From NCBI GenBank assembly GCA_937858325.1, contig CALMAB010000646.1, forward strand, positions 1-35,780: a DNA stretch of 35,780 bases, read 5' to 3'. Of the stretch, positions 18,393 through 27,467 are shown piece by piece. The stretch comes from an uncultured Acetobacteraceae bacterium (GTDB lineage: Bacteria; Pseudomonadota; Alphaproteobacteria; Acetobacterales; Acetobacteraceae). The position numbers and the translations under genes are program-made. Below the pieces are notes generated by a model. That model made no database searches and was not told the DNA's origin. It saw only the letters and a program-made list of their open reading frames with translations. Numbering within the stretch: position 1 is the first letter of the stretch; each line of letters starts with the position of its first letter.

Positions 18393-20635
18393 TCGCCGAT
18401 CTGCCGCCTCACGAGACCGCCTGGCTGGCTACATTCTTTGCTGCCCCTAATGAGCTGACCTGGGCGATGCTCGAAGCCAATACGGCACCCGCGCTCACTG
18501 CCCAGGTGAGGCCATGGCTCGACGAACTTGTCCGCAAGCCCGAGACGGCAACCGTGGTCCTTCCCCTGGTGCGGGCGGGCGGGCCCGTCGGATGGTATGC
18601 GGCGAGCGCCGACCCGAGGAGCAGCGACGTCTTGACCTCGGAACTACGCGCCTGGTTCGGACCCTCGTATTTGGCCCGCTTCGAGCCCGCGCTGGCGGGA
18701 ACCCGCGACGCGCGAGTCCGGGCGCTGCGCTCGCGCTTTGCAGGCGGCGTCCTTCTCTTCAGCGGCGCGACCGCCGCCGGCAACGCCAAGATCGCCGAGC
18801 GCCTCATCGCATTCGCCAACCTGCGAAGCCTACGACCGCCAACGTGGCGTGAGATCCCCCGGCCTGTGGGCCGCATCCGCGCCGACTTCGACCGCGCCTT
18901 GCTGGCGCAAGATGAACATGGCGCCACCGCGATGCTCGCTGAGTTGCGCAGCACCGGACGGCTAAATGAAGAGAACCTGCGTTACCTCGAGGTGCGCCTA
19001 CAAGCGGGCCTCGGCTATTGGCCGCAGCTTGCCCGCAACCCCTGGCTGATCACGACCCTTTCGGACCTGGGGCCACCGCCGCAGACACTGGCCGACCTTG
19101 TTGAAGCGCTTTATCGCACCTTCGTCGAACCGCTTGAGGCCAGCGGCGGCTCCGATCAACTGCTACAAGCCTTCGAAACGGCGATCGCGCGACCTTACCC
19201 ACGCCTTTTCGCCTCGCGGCGGGGTGTGCGCACCACGCGGGTGGTCAAAGCGTTCCTGCTGTTCGAGCGCCTGCGCCCTCAGCCCACCGCTGCGATCATC
19301 GCCGAACTGCGGGACCTGTTGCCGGAGTCTGAACATCGCTCGCCGCTGTTTGCGGCGCTGTCGGCTGATATCGCATCCCCGCCGGGGGCGCCGGAGGACG
19401 TCGGGGCCGAAGCCGACACGGCCTTCGACGACGGCGAAGTCGATCGGGCCTTCGAGCTTTATATGGCCACGCCCATAGGGCGGAAGACCTTGAACCGGCT
19501 CCTGCTGTGTGGCGATCAGATCGGCGTTGACGGCCGGCAGCGCCTTCTAGCGCGGCTCGACAGCGTGGATCCTGGTCTGCTTGCCGAGTTGTCCGCTCCG
19601 CAGCAGCGGCGGTTCACCGAGTTACGCGCAGCCACGACTGGCGCTCCGGAGTCGGCGCCGCAAAATCCCTGGATCGCTTGGGCAGAGCAGTTGCGGCAGG
19701 GGCGCGATCTGATGGCAGCCGAGCGCGCGGTCGGCCAAGCGCCCGTCACCTGGGACATTGCCGAATTCCACGCCAGCGAAGCGTTCAGTTCGCAATTCGC
19801 CGAACTGATCGGCAATCTCAACGGCGAGGCGGCCGTCGTCGCTCGCCAGTCGGTCGCCGCCCTGATTGCGGCTTTCTTCCCACCGGCCCTCCCCCCGGCG
19901 GCGGCGCTGCGGCCAGTCGCGGCCGTGTTATTCCTGCTTTTGGCGATGGACGACCCGCTCTCGCACGCCGACCTCGAACTCTTGGCGCAACTCGTCGGCC
20001 ATCGCCTGGAACTGGGGCTCACCGCTGGCGACTACGCGGAAATGGTGCGCGATTTGCGCGACGTGCGGGAGCGCGTCGCGTCCTACGCCAACCTCCCGTG
20101 GAGCCTTGACCTCTGCGAGGCCTTGGCCCTCGCTCCGGCAGCGGGCGCCGCCGCCCAGGAGACACGGCTCGGCTTCTTCATGGCGGTGCTGGGCGAAGCC
20201 CAAAGAATGAGCCACCGCTTGCAGCCGCCTGACCTGTTCACACTCGACCTTCTCGCCAAGGACTTCCATGTCGAGGACGGGGCGCTTGGATGGTTGCAGC
20301 AGGTCCGCACCAAGGCTGAGGCAAGCGACGGGCCAAACCTCGCCGGCAAGCGGATCGGCATCTACACTTTGGCGGAGGCGGCGGGCGCCCGCGCCAAGGC
20401 GGCGCTGGAAGCAATGTATCCTGCGTGTCGCGTCGAGGTAAACTCAGACCTCGTCTGCAGCGCGCAACTCGCGAGCCTCGCCGACGGAGCCGATCTGTTC
20501 GTCTTCGCCTGGAAGAGCAGCAGCCACCAAGCCTTCTACTGCGTGAAGGATGCCATGGCCCCGCGCGAGCCGGTTTGGGCATCGGGCAAAGGCACCGCGA
20601 GCATTCTGCGAGCGGTGGCCGATAGCTTCAACTAG
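18389..20635 (+). CDS. dpdD: DpdD-like protein
   Basis: 748-aa last gene of the operon (GTG start at 18389, gtgatcgccgat); assigned by size and synteny with dpd clusters. Confidence 0.65.
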   Translation: MIADLPPHETAWLATFFAAPNELTWAMLEANTAPALTAQVRPWLDELVRKPETATVVLPLVRAGGPVGWYAASADPRSSDVLTSELRAWFGPSYLARFEPALAGTRDARVRALRSRFAGGVLLFSGATAAGNAKIAERLIAFANLRSLRPPTWREIPRPVGRIRADFDRALLAQDEHGATAMLAELRSTGRLNEENLRYLEVRLQAGLGYWPQLARNPWLITTLSDLGPPPQTLADLVEALYRTFVEPLEASGGSDQLLQAFETAIARPYPRLFASRRGVRTTRVVKAFLLFERLRPQPTAAIIAELRDLLPESEHRSPLFAALSADIASPPGAPEDVGAEADTAFDDGEVDRAFELYMATPIGRKTLNRLLLCGDQIGVDGRQRLLARLDSVDPGLLAELSAPQQRRFTELRAATTGAPESAPQNPWIAWAEQLRQGRDLMAAERAVGQAPVTWDIAEFHASEAFSSQFAELIGNLNGEAAVVARQSVAALIAAFFPPALPPAAALRPVAAVLFLLLAMDDPLSHADLELLAQLVGHRLELGLTAGDYAEMVRDLRDVRERVASYANLPWSLDLCEALALAPAAGAAAQETRLGFFMAVLGEAQRMSHRLQPPDLFTLDLLAKDFHVEDGALGWLQQVRTKAEASDGPNLAGKRIGIYTLAEAAGARAKAALEAMYPACRVEVNSDLVCSAQLASLADGADLFVFAWKSSSHQAFYCVKDAMAPREPVWASGKGTASILRAVADSFN

Positions 20636-20712
20636 TGGTCCGAGTTGGAAGTGGCCTTGCATTTTGATGAGTTCGGCGGGACGGTGAGGCCGTCGAGCAC
20701 CGGAGGTGCGTC

Positions 20713-20901
20713 GTGCCGCGAGGATCCAAGGCTGTCGTGTTGCAGGTGTCTGAGGCCGAGCGGACCGAGTTGCGACGGCTGCTGCGCTGGCGCGGCGTTG
20801 GGCAGGTTTTGGCGCAGCGCATCCTGGTGGTGCTGGCCTGCGCCGAGCCCGGTGCGACTGAGATGGTTCCGCCTCTTCGGACAGTTTGGCGGCCTGGTTA
20901 A
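20713..20901 (+). pseudogene. IS630-family transposase, N-terminal fragment
   Basis: GTG-initiated VPRGSKAVVLQVSEAERTELRRLLRWRGVGQVLAQRILVVLACAEPGAT resembles IS630 N-termini; recognisable text ends near 20862 and the frame stops at 20901. Confidence 0.65.
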
Positions 20902-20944
20902 GCTCGGCCCTGGTTGTTGTCAGGTCGCCAGTTTCGCCATACCC

Positions 20945-21652
20945 TTAGTTGGGCCGGCTTTTGAGGACGTGCGTAGCCCACCCTTGCGCTCGAAGTTTGC
21001 AAGCTGGGCAGGTCCCGCTGACCCAGCCCCAGGAGTGTCGGTGTGCGTCGTCGCCGTTGTAACAGGTCTCGGTCTCGTCCAGGACCAGGTCCACAAGGGC
21101 GTCGCCGCCTAGATCGTGAGCCAACGCCCAGGTTTCTGCCTTGTCGCGCCACATCAGAGGCGTGTGGACCACGAAGCGCGTCTCCATGCCCAGGTTGAGC
21201 GCGACCTGCATTGCCTTCACCGTGTCGTCCCGGCAATCCGGGTAGCCGGAGTAGTCCGTCTCGCACACGCCGGCGACGAGGTGCTTGAAGCCGCGCCGGT
21301 AAGCGATGGTCGCGGCGAAGGTGAGGAACAGCAAGTTACGGCCCGGCACGAAGGTGCTGGGCAAGCCGTTCGCCTGCATCGTGATCTCCGCGTCGCGGGT
21401 CAGCGCCGTCTCGCTCACCTGGCCGAGCACGCCCAGATCGACCATGTGATCGTCGCCCAGCTTGCTTGCCCACGCGGGGAACGCCTGGCGCAACGCGTCC
21501 AGCACCTGCGGGCGCACTTCCAGTTCCACCCGGTGGCGCTGGCGGTAGTCGAAGCCTACTGTCTCCACGCGGTCATACCGGTCCAGCGCCCATGCAAGGC
21601 AGGTCGTGCTGTCCTGCCCGCCGGAGAACAGCACGAGGGCGCCGTCACTCAC
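20945..21652 (-). CDS. queC: 7-cyano-7-deazaguanine (preQ0) synthase QueC
   Basis: PP-loop [65 protein letters not shown]-terminal [33 protein letters not shown] start at 21652 overlapping the queD stop. Confidence 0.92.
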   Translation of the reverse strand: MSDGALVLFSGGQDSTTCLAWALDRYDRVETVGFDYRQRHRVELEVRPQVLDALRQAFPAWASKLGDDHMVDLGVLGQVSETALTRDAEITMQANGLPSTFVPGRNLLFLTFAATIAYRRGFKHLVAGVCETDYSGYPDCRDDTVKAMQVALNLGMETRFVVHTPLMWRDKAETWALAHDLGGDALVDLVLDETETCYNGDDAHRHSWGWVSGTCPACKLRAQGWATHVLKSRPN

Positions 21653-22026
21653 GTGCTGCTGCCCGGCCCGAAATAGGCACAGCTCTCGCCGTTGCTGTCG
21701 CGATGCACGACCACTCGGGCGAGGCCGGGGCAGGCGGGGCACACGGCGCGCCAGATCCAAGCGGCCAGGTTCTCCATGGTGGCCGGGCCAAGTCCAGTCA
21801 CCTCGTCGAGGAAACGGTGGTCGAGCCCGTCGCGCGCCCCTTCCAGTGCCCGCTCAAGCAGACCGAGATCCAGCACCATGCCCGTGGCCGGGTCAGGGGT
21901 GCCGCGCACGACGACCTCGGCGCGATAGGAGTGGCCGTGGATGCGCCGGCTTGGCTCGGCGTCCATCGCCCGCCCGGGCAAAGTGTGGGCCGCCTCGAAG
22001 CGGAACTGCTTGGCGAGCTCAAACAC
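21649..22026 (-). CDS. queD: 6-carboxytetrahydropterin synthase QueD
   Basis: [18 protein letters not shown]...[27 protein letters not shown]...DHRFLDEV. Confidence 0.9.
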   Translation of the reverse strand: MFELAKQFRFEAAHTLPGRAMDAEPSRRIHGHSYRAEVVVRGTPDPATGMVLDLGLLERALEGARDGLDHRFLDEVTGLGPATMENLAAWIWRAVCPACPGLARVVVHRDSNGESCAYFGPGSST

Positions 22027-22029
22027 GGG

Positions 22030-22665
22030 TTAGGGTATCCCGATTAGCTTGTGGGTCTGCAGGCTCAGCCGCCAACCAGGGTGTGCCAGGCAGTAGGCCA
22101 CCGCGGCTTGCGTGTTGGCAGCGCGGTCAGGCCCGTCCATGGGCTGCAACCAGCGATGGGCGAAGTGCAGGTCGTGGGGCAGCGCGTCCGGTTCCAGCCC
22201 AGGCTGCGGGTAGATCAGCTTCAGCTCCGAGCCCGCGCGCAGCCGCCACGGCGCGCCGGCCTTGGGGCTGACCGTCACCCAATCCAGCCCCGGCGGCGGG
22301 TCGAGCGTGCCGTTGGTCTCCACCGCCGCTTCGAAGCCGCGCGCGTGCACGGCCTCGACCAGGGCCGCGTCGAGCTGGAGCAGCGGCTCGCCACCGGTGA
22401 ACACGACGTAGCGTTCCCTGTCCCCGCCGGACCAGGCCGCCTCGACGGCCTGCGCCAATGCTTGCGCGTCCGCGAAGCGGCCGCCGCCGGGTCCGTCAAG
22501 GCCCATGAAGTCGGTGTCGCAGAAGCGGCAGGCCGCTTCCGCCCGGTCTTCCTCGCGGCCGGACCAAAGGTTGCAGCCGGCGAAGCGGCAGAACACGGAT
22601 GCCCGCCCGGCCCGGGCACCTTCGCCTTGTAATGTCGCAAACAGCTCCTTGACGGCGTAAGTCAC
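22030..22665 (-). CDS. queE: 7-carboxy-7-deazaguanine synthase QueE (radical SAM)
   Basis: KELFATLQGEGARAGRASVFCRFAGCNLWSGREEDRAEAACRFCDTDFMGLDG (CX14CX2C-type cluster motif); YVVFTGGEPLLQLD; likely GTG start at 22665. Confidence 0.9.
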   Translation of the reverse strand: MTYAVKELFATLQGEGARAGRASVFCRFAGCNLWSGREEDRAEAACRFCDTDFMGLDGPGGGRFADAQALAQAVEAAWSGGDRERYVVFTGGEPLLQLDAALVEAVHARGFEAAVETNGTLDPPPGLDWVTVSPKAGAPWRLRAGSELKLIYPQPGLEPDALPHDLHFAHRWLQPMDGPDRAANTQAAVAYCLAHPGWRLSLQTHKLIGIP

Positions 22666-22681
22666 CGGCCGCCCCTCCCCC

Positions 22682-23797
22682 TTAATCACCCGCCGTGCGA
22701 AACAACGGCGACTCAGCCAAATCCGCCGTCCGCCTCGCCCGGATCGCATGTCGAACCAGCCCGATTAAGTGCTGCGACAGCACCGCGATGTCGCGCGGGT
22801 TGTTCTGGATTGCCCGCCAGTGCCGTACGTCGCCGCCGCCGAAGTCCCACTCGCCCTCGGTCCAAGCGGCCTGGTCGGCCAGGCAGGCCAAGCCGTGCCG
22901 GAAGCCATCGCAGGTGTCGGCCCCTTCCACCTGGTAGAGCAGATCCATGACGTGGCCCATCGCCACGATGCCGGCGCCATGCACCAGCCGCGACGTCTTG
23001 GGAGTCTTCCGGTCCCACGCCACGTCCGGGAAAGTAGCGCGCACGGCCCAGAAATATTCGGCGAGCACGCGGTAGCACGGCTCGGCCCCGCCCGCGCGCC
23101 GCGCCAGGTCGCGCATTGCGCCGCCGCCCGCAAGCGAGTTCATCACCACCCGTTGCAGCGCCGTGTCGCTGACCACGCCTCCCGGATTGGTGTGCTGGTG
23201 CACCTTGCCCTCCAGCGGCGAGCCCTTCTCCCAGTTCAGCCGCGCGGCGAGATCGGCCGCCAGCGCACGGTCCGATAGGCGCCGCGGCAGGCCGCCCTCC
23301 ACCGTGGGCAGCAACTCGTAGATCAGCGACTTGGGCAGCGGTCGGGTATTGTTGATGAGCACGAACTGCCGGCGCAACTCGGCCTCGTCGGCGCAGACCA
23401 GGGCGGAGACGAACACCTCGAAGCGCTTGCCCTCGATCTGCGAGAGCGCGGTCAGGCGCTGCTGCCCGTCCACCACAAAGCCCGGGGGACCGTCGGACAA
23501 GTCCACCGTCACCCGGCAGGTGCCGGCCGGCCCGTCCTCGACCGCCATGCCCCGGGTGAAGGCGACAACGACCGGATTGGGCAGCACGGCGTGCTCCGTT
23601 TCCAGGTAGTCGCGGATCTCGCGGATGTGGGCGGCGATCTGCGGCCGCTGAAAGCCGCTCAGCCGCCCCTCCCCGTCGCGGCCCGCGCGCTCGATGACGG
23701 CGAAGCGCATCAAGTCCTCGGCGCTAGCCACGAAGGAGAGGACCTGGTGCCGCGGGCTCTGACTGGCGCGGATGGCGGAAAAGGTCAGCTTGCTCAT
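22682..23797 (-). CDS. dpdB: DpdB-like DGQHR-domain protein, paralog 1
   Basis: FVVDGQQRLTALSQIEGKRFEVFVSALVC...QFVLINNTRPLPKSLIYELLP; located between dpdA and queE. Confidence 0.8.
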   Translation of the reverse strand: MSKLTFSAIRASQSPRHQVLSFVASAEDLMRFAVIERAGRDGEGRLSGFQRPQIAAHIREIRDYLETEHAVLPNPVVVAFTRGMAVEDGPAGTCRVTVDLSDGPPGFVVDGQQRLTALSQIEGKRFEVFVSALVCADEAELRRQFVLINNTRPLPKSLIYELLPTVEGGLPRRLSDRALAADLAARLNWEKGSPLEGKVHQHTNPGGVVSDTALQRVVMNSLAGGGAMRDLARRAGGAEPCYRVLAEYFWAVRATFPDVAWDRKTPKTSRLVHGAGIVAMGHVMDLLYQVEGADTCDGFRHGLACLADQAAWTEGEWDFGGGDVRHWRAIQNNPRDIAVLSQHLIGLVRHAIRARRTADLAESPLFRTAGD

Positions 23798-25097
23798 CGG
23801 GGCGGGTGCCCTCCTCTGGGCCGGGCAGGTCGTTCACGAGGGTCTTGAAGACGGCAAGGTTGTGAATGCCCCGCCTCTTGTTGCGGTTGCTGCCGCGGAA
23901 CACCAGGGCTTCGATGCCCAACTCGCGGCACACCCGGCAAGCGCAACGTTCCCAGGGCCGCTCGGTCAGAGTGCGCCGGTAGCGGTTGCGCAGCGCCGGG
24001 TCGCCGTCCGCGGGGTGGGTCGCCCGGCGCAGCAGGCCCGGCTCGTCGTAGGCCATCACGGCGTCGAGCGCCTCGTCCAGCCCTGCCTCCCCGCGGCCGT
24101 AGGCGCGCAGCGACTCCAGCGCCCGGCGTTCCAGGCGCTGCAGGTCCTCCTGCCGCACCTTCCCCTCCTTGGCCAGGCGCTGCAGCTTGGGGTTCTCCGT
24201 CGCTTGCGGCACCCGCAGCGCGGTGTAGTAGTCGAGCCCGGTGCCGGGGCGGCGCAGGTAGTAGTTGCAGCGCGCATCCTTGAACGCTCGGCGCAGCGGC
24301 GAGGTCGTGTCGAAGCTCGTGATGCCGAACGGGACAAACTCCTGGATGTCCTCGGCCTTGGCGAAGCCGAGCACGTGCATCGCCGCATCGTGCGGGATCG
24401 CGTCACGGACTGCGCGCAGGCACGCTTTCACCTGCGGCGTGCGCAGCGGGACCGTGCCGCCCACGGCGAGATAGCGATAGCCCATCCGGCACAGGTCGCG
24501 CGCGGCTTTTGCCATGCTGACCGGCGACCAGCCTTGCACAACGCCGAGCGGGGTGAAGCGACCCTCCATCGGGCGGCTCGCGCGCAGGAAGGTTTCGGCG
24601 TTGGCCAGCGTGAGGTCGAAGCGCCGCCGCGCCTCGTCCCGTGCCATCGCGGACGGGAAGCGGGCCGGGTCGTCATCCTCGTGGAACTCGAAGATGATGT
24701 GATCCACCGAGCAGCCATGGGTGAACTCGCCGTCCTCGTAGAAAGCGAGCATGTCTTCGGGCGTATAGGGCGGCGTGCTCTCCTTCACGTAGGCGAAGGC
24801 GCCGCAGTCGCCGAACACCGGCATGTGTCGGAAGCGCGGCCCGTCCAGGCGCAAGAAGGCGCGGGCGCCCGCACGGCGAAAGGCCATGGCTTGGGCTTCG
24901 CTATACTTGCCGCCGCCCAGCCGACCCTTGCCCACCGCGGCGCGCGAGACCAGCATGCCGTCGTAGGGCGGGGTGTCCATGTGCTCGTGCGGGTATTCAT
25001 CATCCCAGTAAGCTTGTCTCCCGGGGGCATTGCGGTCCCCCTCGAAATCGAAGCCAGGGTCCACGTAGTCCATCGTATCGGCGAAGATGAACTTCAT
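23724..25097 (-). CDS. dpdA: DpdA, TGT-like DNA-guanine transglycosylase
   Basis: MKFIFADTMDYVDPGFDFEGDRNAPGRQAYWDDEYPHE; FGDCGAFAYVKE; GVVQGWSPVSMAKAARDLCRMGYRYLAVGG; TGT-type zinc motif CACRVC...GIHNLAVF. ATG at 25097 overlaps the upstream stop by 4 nt. Confidence 0.9.
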   Translation of the reverse strand: MKFIFADTMDYVDPGFDFEGDRNAPGRQAYWDDEYPHEHMDTPPYDGMLVSRAAVGKGRLGGGKYSEAQAMAFRRAGARAFLRLDGPRFRHMPVFGDCGAFAYVKESTPPYTPEDMLAFYEDGEFTHGCSVDHIIFEFHEDDDPARFPSAMARDEARRRFDLTLANAETFLRASRPMEGRFTPLGVVQGWSPVSMAKAARDLCRMGYRYLAVGGTVPLRTPQVKACLRAVRDAIPHDAAMHVLGFAKAEDIQEFVPFGITSFDTTSPLRRAFKDARCNYYLRRPGTGLDYYTALRVPQATENPKLQRLAKEGKVRQEDLQRLERRALESLRAYGRGEAGLDEALDAVMAYDEPGLLRRATHPADGDPALRNRYRRTLTERPWERCACRVCRELGIEALVFRGSNRNKRRGIHNLAVFKTLVNDLPGPEEGTRPDEQADLFRHPRQSEPAAPGPLLRG

Positions 25098-26260
25098 CGG
25101 CCGGCCGGAGGACGCCGCGACAGGTCGCGGTCGATCTGGGCTAGGTGCTCGCCCAGACGGGTGACGTGCTGCGGAGTGCTCTGCACCTCGTTCCAGCGCC
25201 AGCCCAGCCCCTCCCACACGCCCTCGGTCCAGCGGCAGTGCGGGGCAATGCGGGCGAGTGAGGCGTGCACCTCAGCTTCCGGGTGCGGCGAGCTGTCCGC
25301 CCGGAGCATGATAGGGTCCATAAGCATACCCATGGCCCGAATGCCGGCTGAGTGCATTAGTCGGCTTTCCGAAGGTGGGCGGCCCCAGGCTTCCGGAAAG
25401 GCATTGCGCACTGCTGCCCAGTAAAGCACCAGCGTGTGCAGCATGGCGGCGGTGTCCCCGGCGCGGCTTTGCCCACCGCTCGGCGGGCAGTAAGGCCGCA
25501 ACGCCCCCGTATGGCCACGTAGGTTGCGGCGGATCGCCTCAGACAGCGCAGTATCAACGACGATGCCGCGTGCGTCCGGACCGTCCGATTCTCGGCGGAT
25601 CAAACCGTGGAACGGTGAGGCCGGGTCCCGGCTCAGGGCGTTGCAGAGTTCGCTCGGCAGTCGCCGCGCTGCCAGATCGCGGGGCAACTCAGTCCCGACC
25701 TCAGGCAGCAACTCGTCGATGAGTCGCGTCGGCAGGGGCTTGGCCTTGTTGACCAGAATGAACTGCTCGCGCTGGACGGCGAGGTCGGGGGCGACGAAGC
25801 CCACCACCGGAACGGGGAGCAACTTCGCCCCTTTTGCGCGTGCGAGCGCGAGTGAGCGTTGCTGCCCGTCCACGATCCAGGCCGCACGTTCACCCTCAGC
25901 GCGCACGGGCAATACAAGGGTGCCTGCGTCTGCCGTCGCGGCCATCCCGTCCGGGCGCGGACCACGGCTGGAACGGAATGCCACGTCCGAGGAGAGCGCG
26001 AGAACGATGGCGTTCGGAAACAATGCGGGGCCGCGGCTGAGGAATTCGGCGATTGACTTGACGTGCGCGCGCACCTCCCTGCGCTGGAAGCCGCGCAGGT
26101 GCCCGCCATCCCGGCGGATGCGGCTGATGTCGGCGACGCGCGCGACGTCGGGGCCGAAGAGGAAGAACGAGAACACGTCCACGCCGCCCTGCGCCGTTTT
26201 GAGGGCGCGCACCACAAGGCGGTCGGCCGCGGCTTGCAGCGCGGGAACATCGGCCTTCAT
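25094..26260 (-). CDS. DpdB-like DGQHR-domain protein, paralog 2
   Basis: AWIVDGQQRSLALARAKGAKLLPVPVVGFVAPDLAVQREQFILVNKAKPLPTRLIDELLPEV; shares HLRGFQRREVRAHVKSIAEFL, VVDTALSEA and SRLMHSAGIRAMGMLMD blocks with the protein at 22682..23797. ATG at 26260 gives a 4-nt overlap with the upstream gene. Confidence 0.8.
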   Translation of the reverse strand: MKADVPALQAAADRLVVRALKTAQGGVDVFSFFLFGPDVARVADISRIRRDGGHLRGFQRREVRAHVKSIAEFLSRGPALFPNAIVLALSSDVAFRSSRGPRPDGMAATADAGTLVLPVRAEGERAAWIVDGQQRSLALARAKGAKLLPVPVVGFVAPDLAVQREQFILVNKAKPLPTRLIDELLPEVGTELPRDLAARRLPSELCNALSRDPASPFHGLIRRESDGPDARGIVVDTALSEAIRRNLRGHTGALRPYCPPSGGQSRAGDTAAMLHTLVLYWAAVRNAFPEAWGRPPSESRLMHSAGIRAMGMLMDPIMLRADSSPHPEAEVHASLARIAPHCRWTEGVWEGLGWRWNEVQSTPQHVTRLGEHLAQIDRDLSRRPPAGR

Positions 26261-27207
26261 GCGGGTGCCCCGGCGCAGCGGCATTCGGCCGCGGCTTGGA
26301 AGAGGCGGGCGAAGCGCCGCTGTTCGCAGGCGACACCAAGGCCGTCACGCAGCAAGCGCAGCATCTGTCCCGATCGTCCGCCCGCAGCCCCCCAGTTTTG
26401 AACCACTAGGGCGATGATCTCCGCGTCGGTCGCCTTGCCCCGATCGACGCTCACCCGGAGTTTAAGGCCGGTCATGGCACGCTCGACGGCAGCCCAGTGC
26501 GCCTTGGACGTCGCGGTGGGTCCGCTACGAGGCAGGACGGTTCGAGCAAAATGGCGCATCGCGCGCTGTGCGAAATCCGATCGCGTGCCGGGCAAGGGGC
26601 TATCCGGGCCGTCGAAGCGGGCGTCGTAGGGCATTATGGTCTCAACGAGGCGAGAGGGCAACCCGGCCGGGGGCGCGGCGCAGAACAGGCGCAAGTGGTC
26701 CCCTATCTGGTCCAAGAAACGCTCGAGGTCGCCAGCGAGCATCTTCAAGTAGGCGCTCGGCAGGGCGGCAAGGACCAACTGGCTGTCGCAGCGCCGCACG
26801 ATGTCGTCCAGGCCGGCGTGGAATGGTGAGTTCGCCGGGCCTGCCCGCCACCAGTCGGCCACCGACGCGGCTTCGTCCACCAGGCTCAGCACGTCGTCGC
26901 TGGCGCCTGGTGCGACCGTGAGGCTGTAGGTCGGGACGGTGGCGTCGGCGTGGACGATTCCGAGGCCAGCGGAGGCGATATATAGGTCCGCGCTCCCCGC
27001 GGCGGCCCGTGCCTCGCCGAAGCCGCGCCCCGCGTAAAGATCGCCCGCGCGAATGCTCGGCGAAGCGCGCCGGAGCCTAGTGAGCCAGCACGAGGCGACC
27101 GCCGAGAGCGATCCTGCCGGGAGAGAAGCAGCCCGCAACTCGGCCGGTGGCACGATTCGCTTTCGGTTGGTGCAGGCTGTCAGGATGATAGGATTAGACG
27201 TGTCCAT
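26257..27207 (-). CDS. dpdC: YaaA/DUF6884-like protein, candidate DpdC (dPreQ0 to dADG conversion)
   Basis: IILTACTNRKR N-terminus; LYIASAGLGIVHADATVPTYSLTV; first gene of the modification operon. Assignment to DpdC is by fold resemblance and synteny. Confidence 0.6.
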   Translation of the reverse strand: MDTSNPIILTACTNRKRIVPPAELRAASLPAGSLSAVASCWLTRLRRASPSIRAGDLYAGRGFGEARAAAGSADLYIASAGLGIVHADATVPTYSLTVAPGASDDVLSLVDEAASVADWWRAGPANSPFHAGLDDIVRRCDSQLVLAALPSAYLKMLAGDLERFLDQIGDHLRLFCAAPPAGLPSRLVETIMPYDARFDGPDSPLPGTRSDFAQRAMRHFARTVLPRSGPTATSKAHWAAVERAMTGLKLRVSVDRGKATDAEIIALVVQNWGAAGGRSGQMLRLLRDGLGVACEQRRFARLFQAAAECRCAGAPA

Positions 27208-27447
27208 GTAGTTTCCCGGTTAGCCCAAAACGGGGATACACGCAGTTACTGCTGCCAATCTCAATTCCAGACAACCGTAATAACCGATGAGCCTAATGCT
27301 CGAAGCGGATTCTAGGCGAGTGTGGCGTTTGAGCTGCACTCCGTGCTGCCCCACGTCCAATCGCAGCTTGCTTTTCTGCCGATCCAGTATTTCACAGACC
27401 GTCAAACGTCCGATTGGGTTTGTAAAAAGCAGTGTTGCCTGCAAGCG

Positions 27448-27467
27448 TGATGTCGTATAGGACATCA
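27448..27467. promoter_or_regulatory. 20-bp near-perfect palindrome, candidate TA operator
   Basis: TGATGTCgTATAgGACATCA; ends on the A of the PIN-gene ATG at 27467. Confidence 0.5.

Noticed and set aside
23772-25424. 550-aa + strand ORF antisense to dpdA and the second dpdB-like gene
   Set aside because: Lies opposite strongly supported coding sequence; Arg/Ala/His/Val-rich text typical of GC-rich antisense frames, no recognisable motifs.
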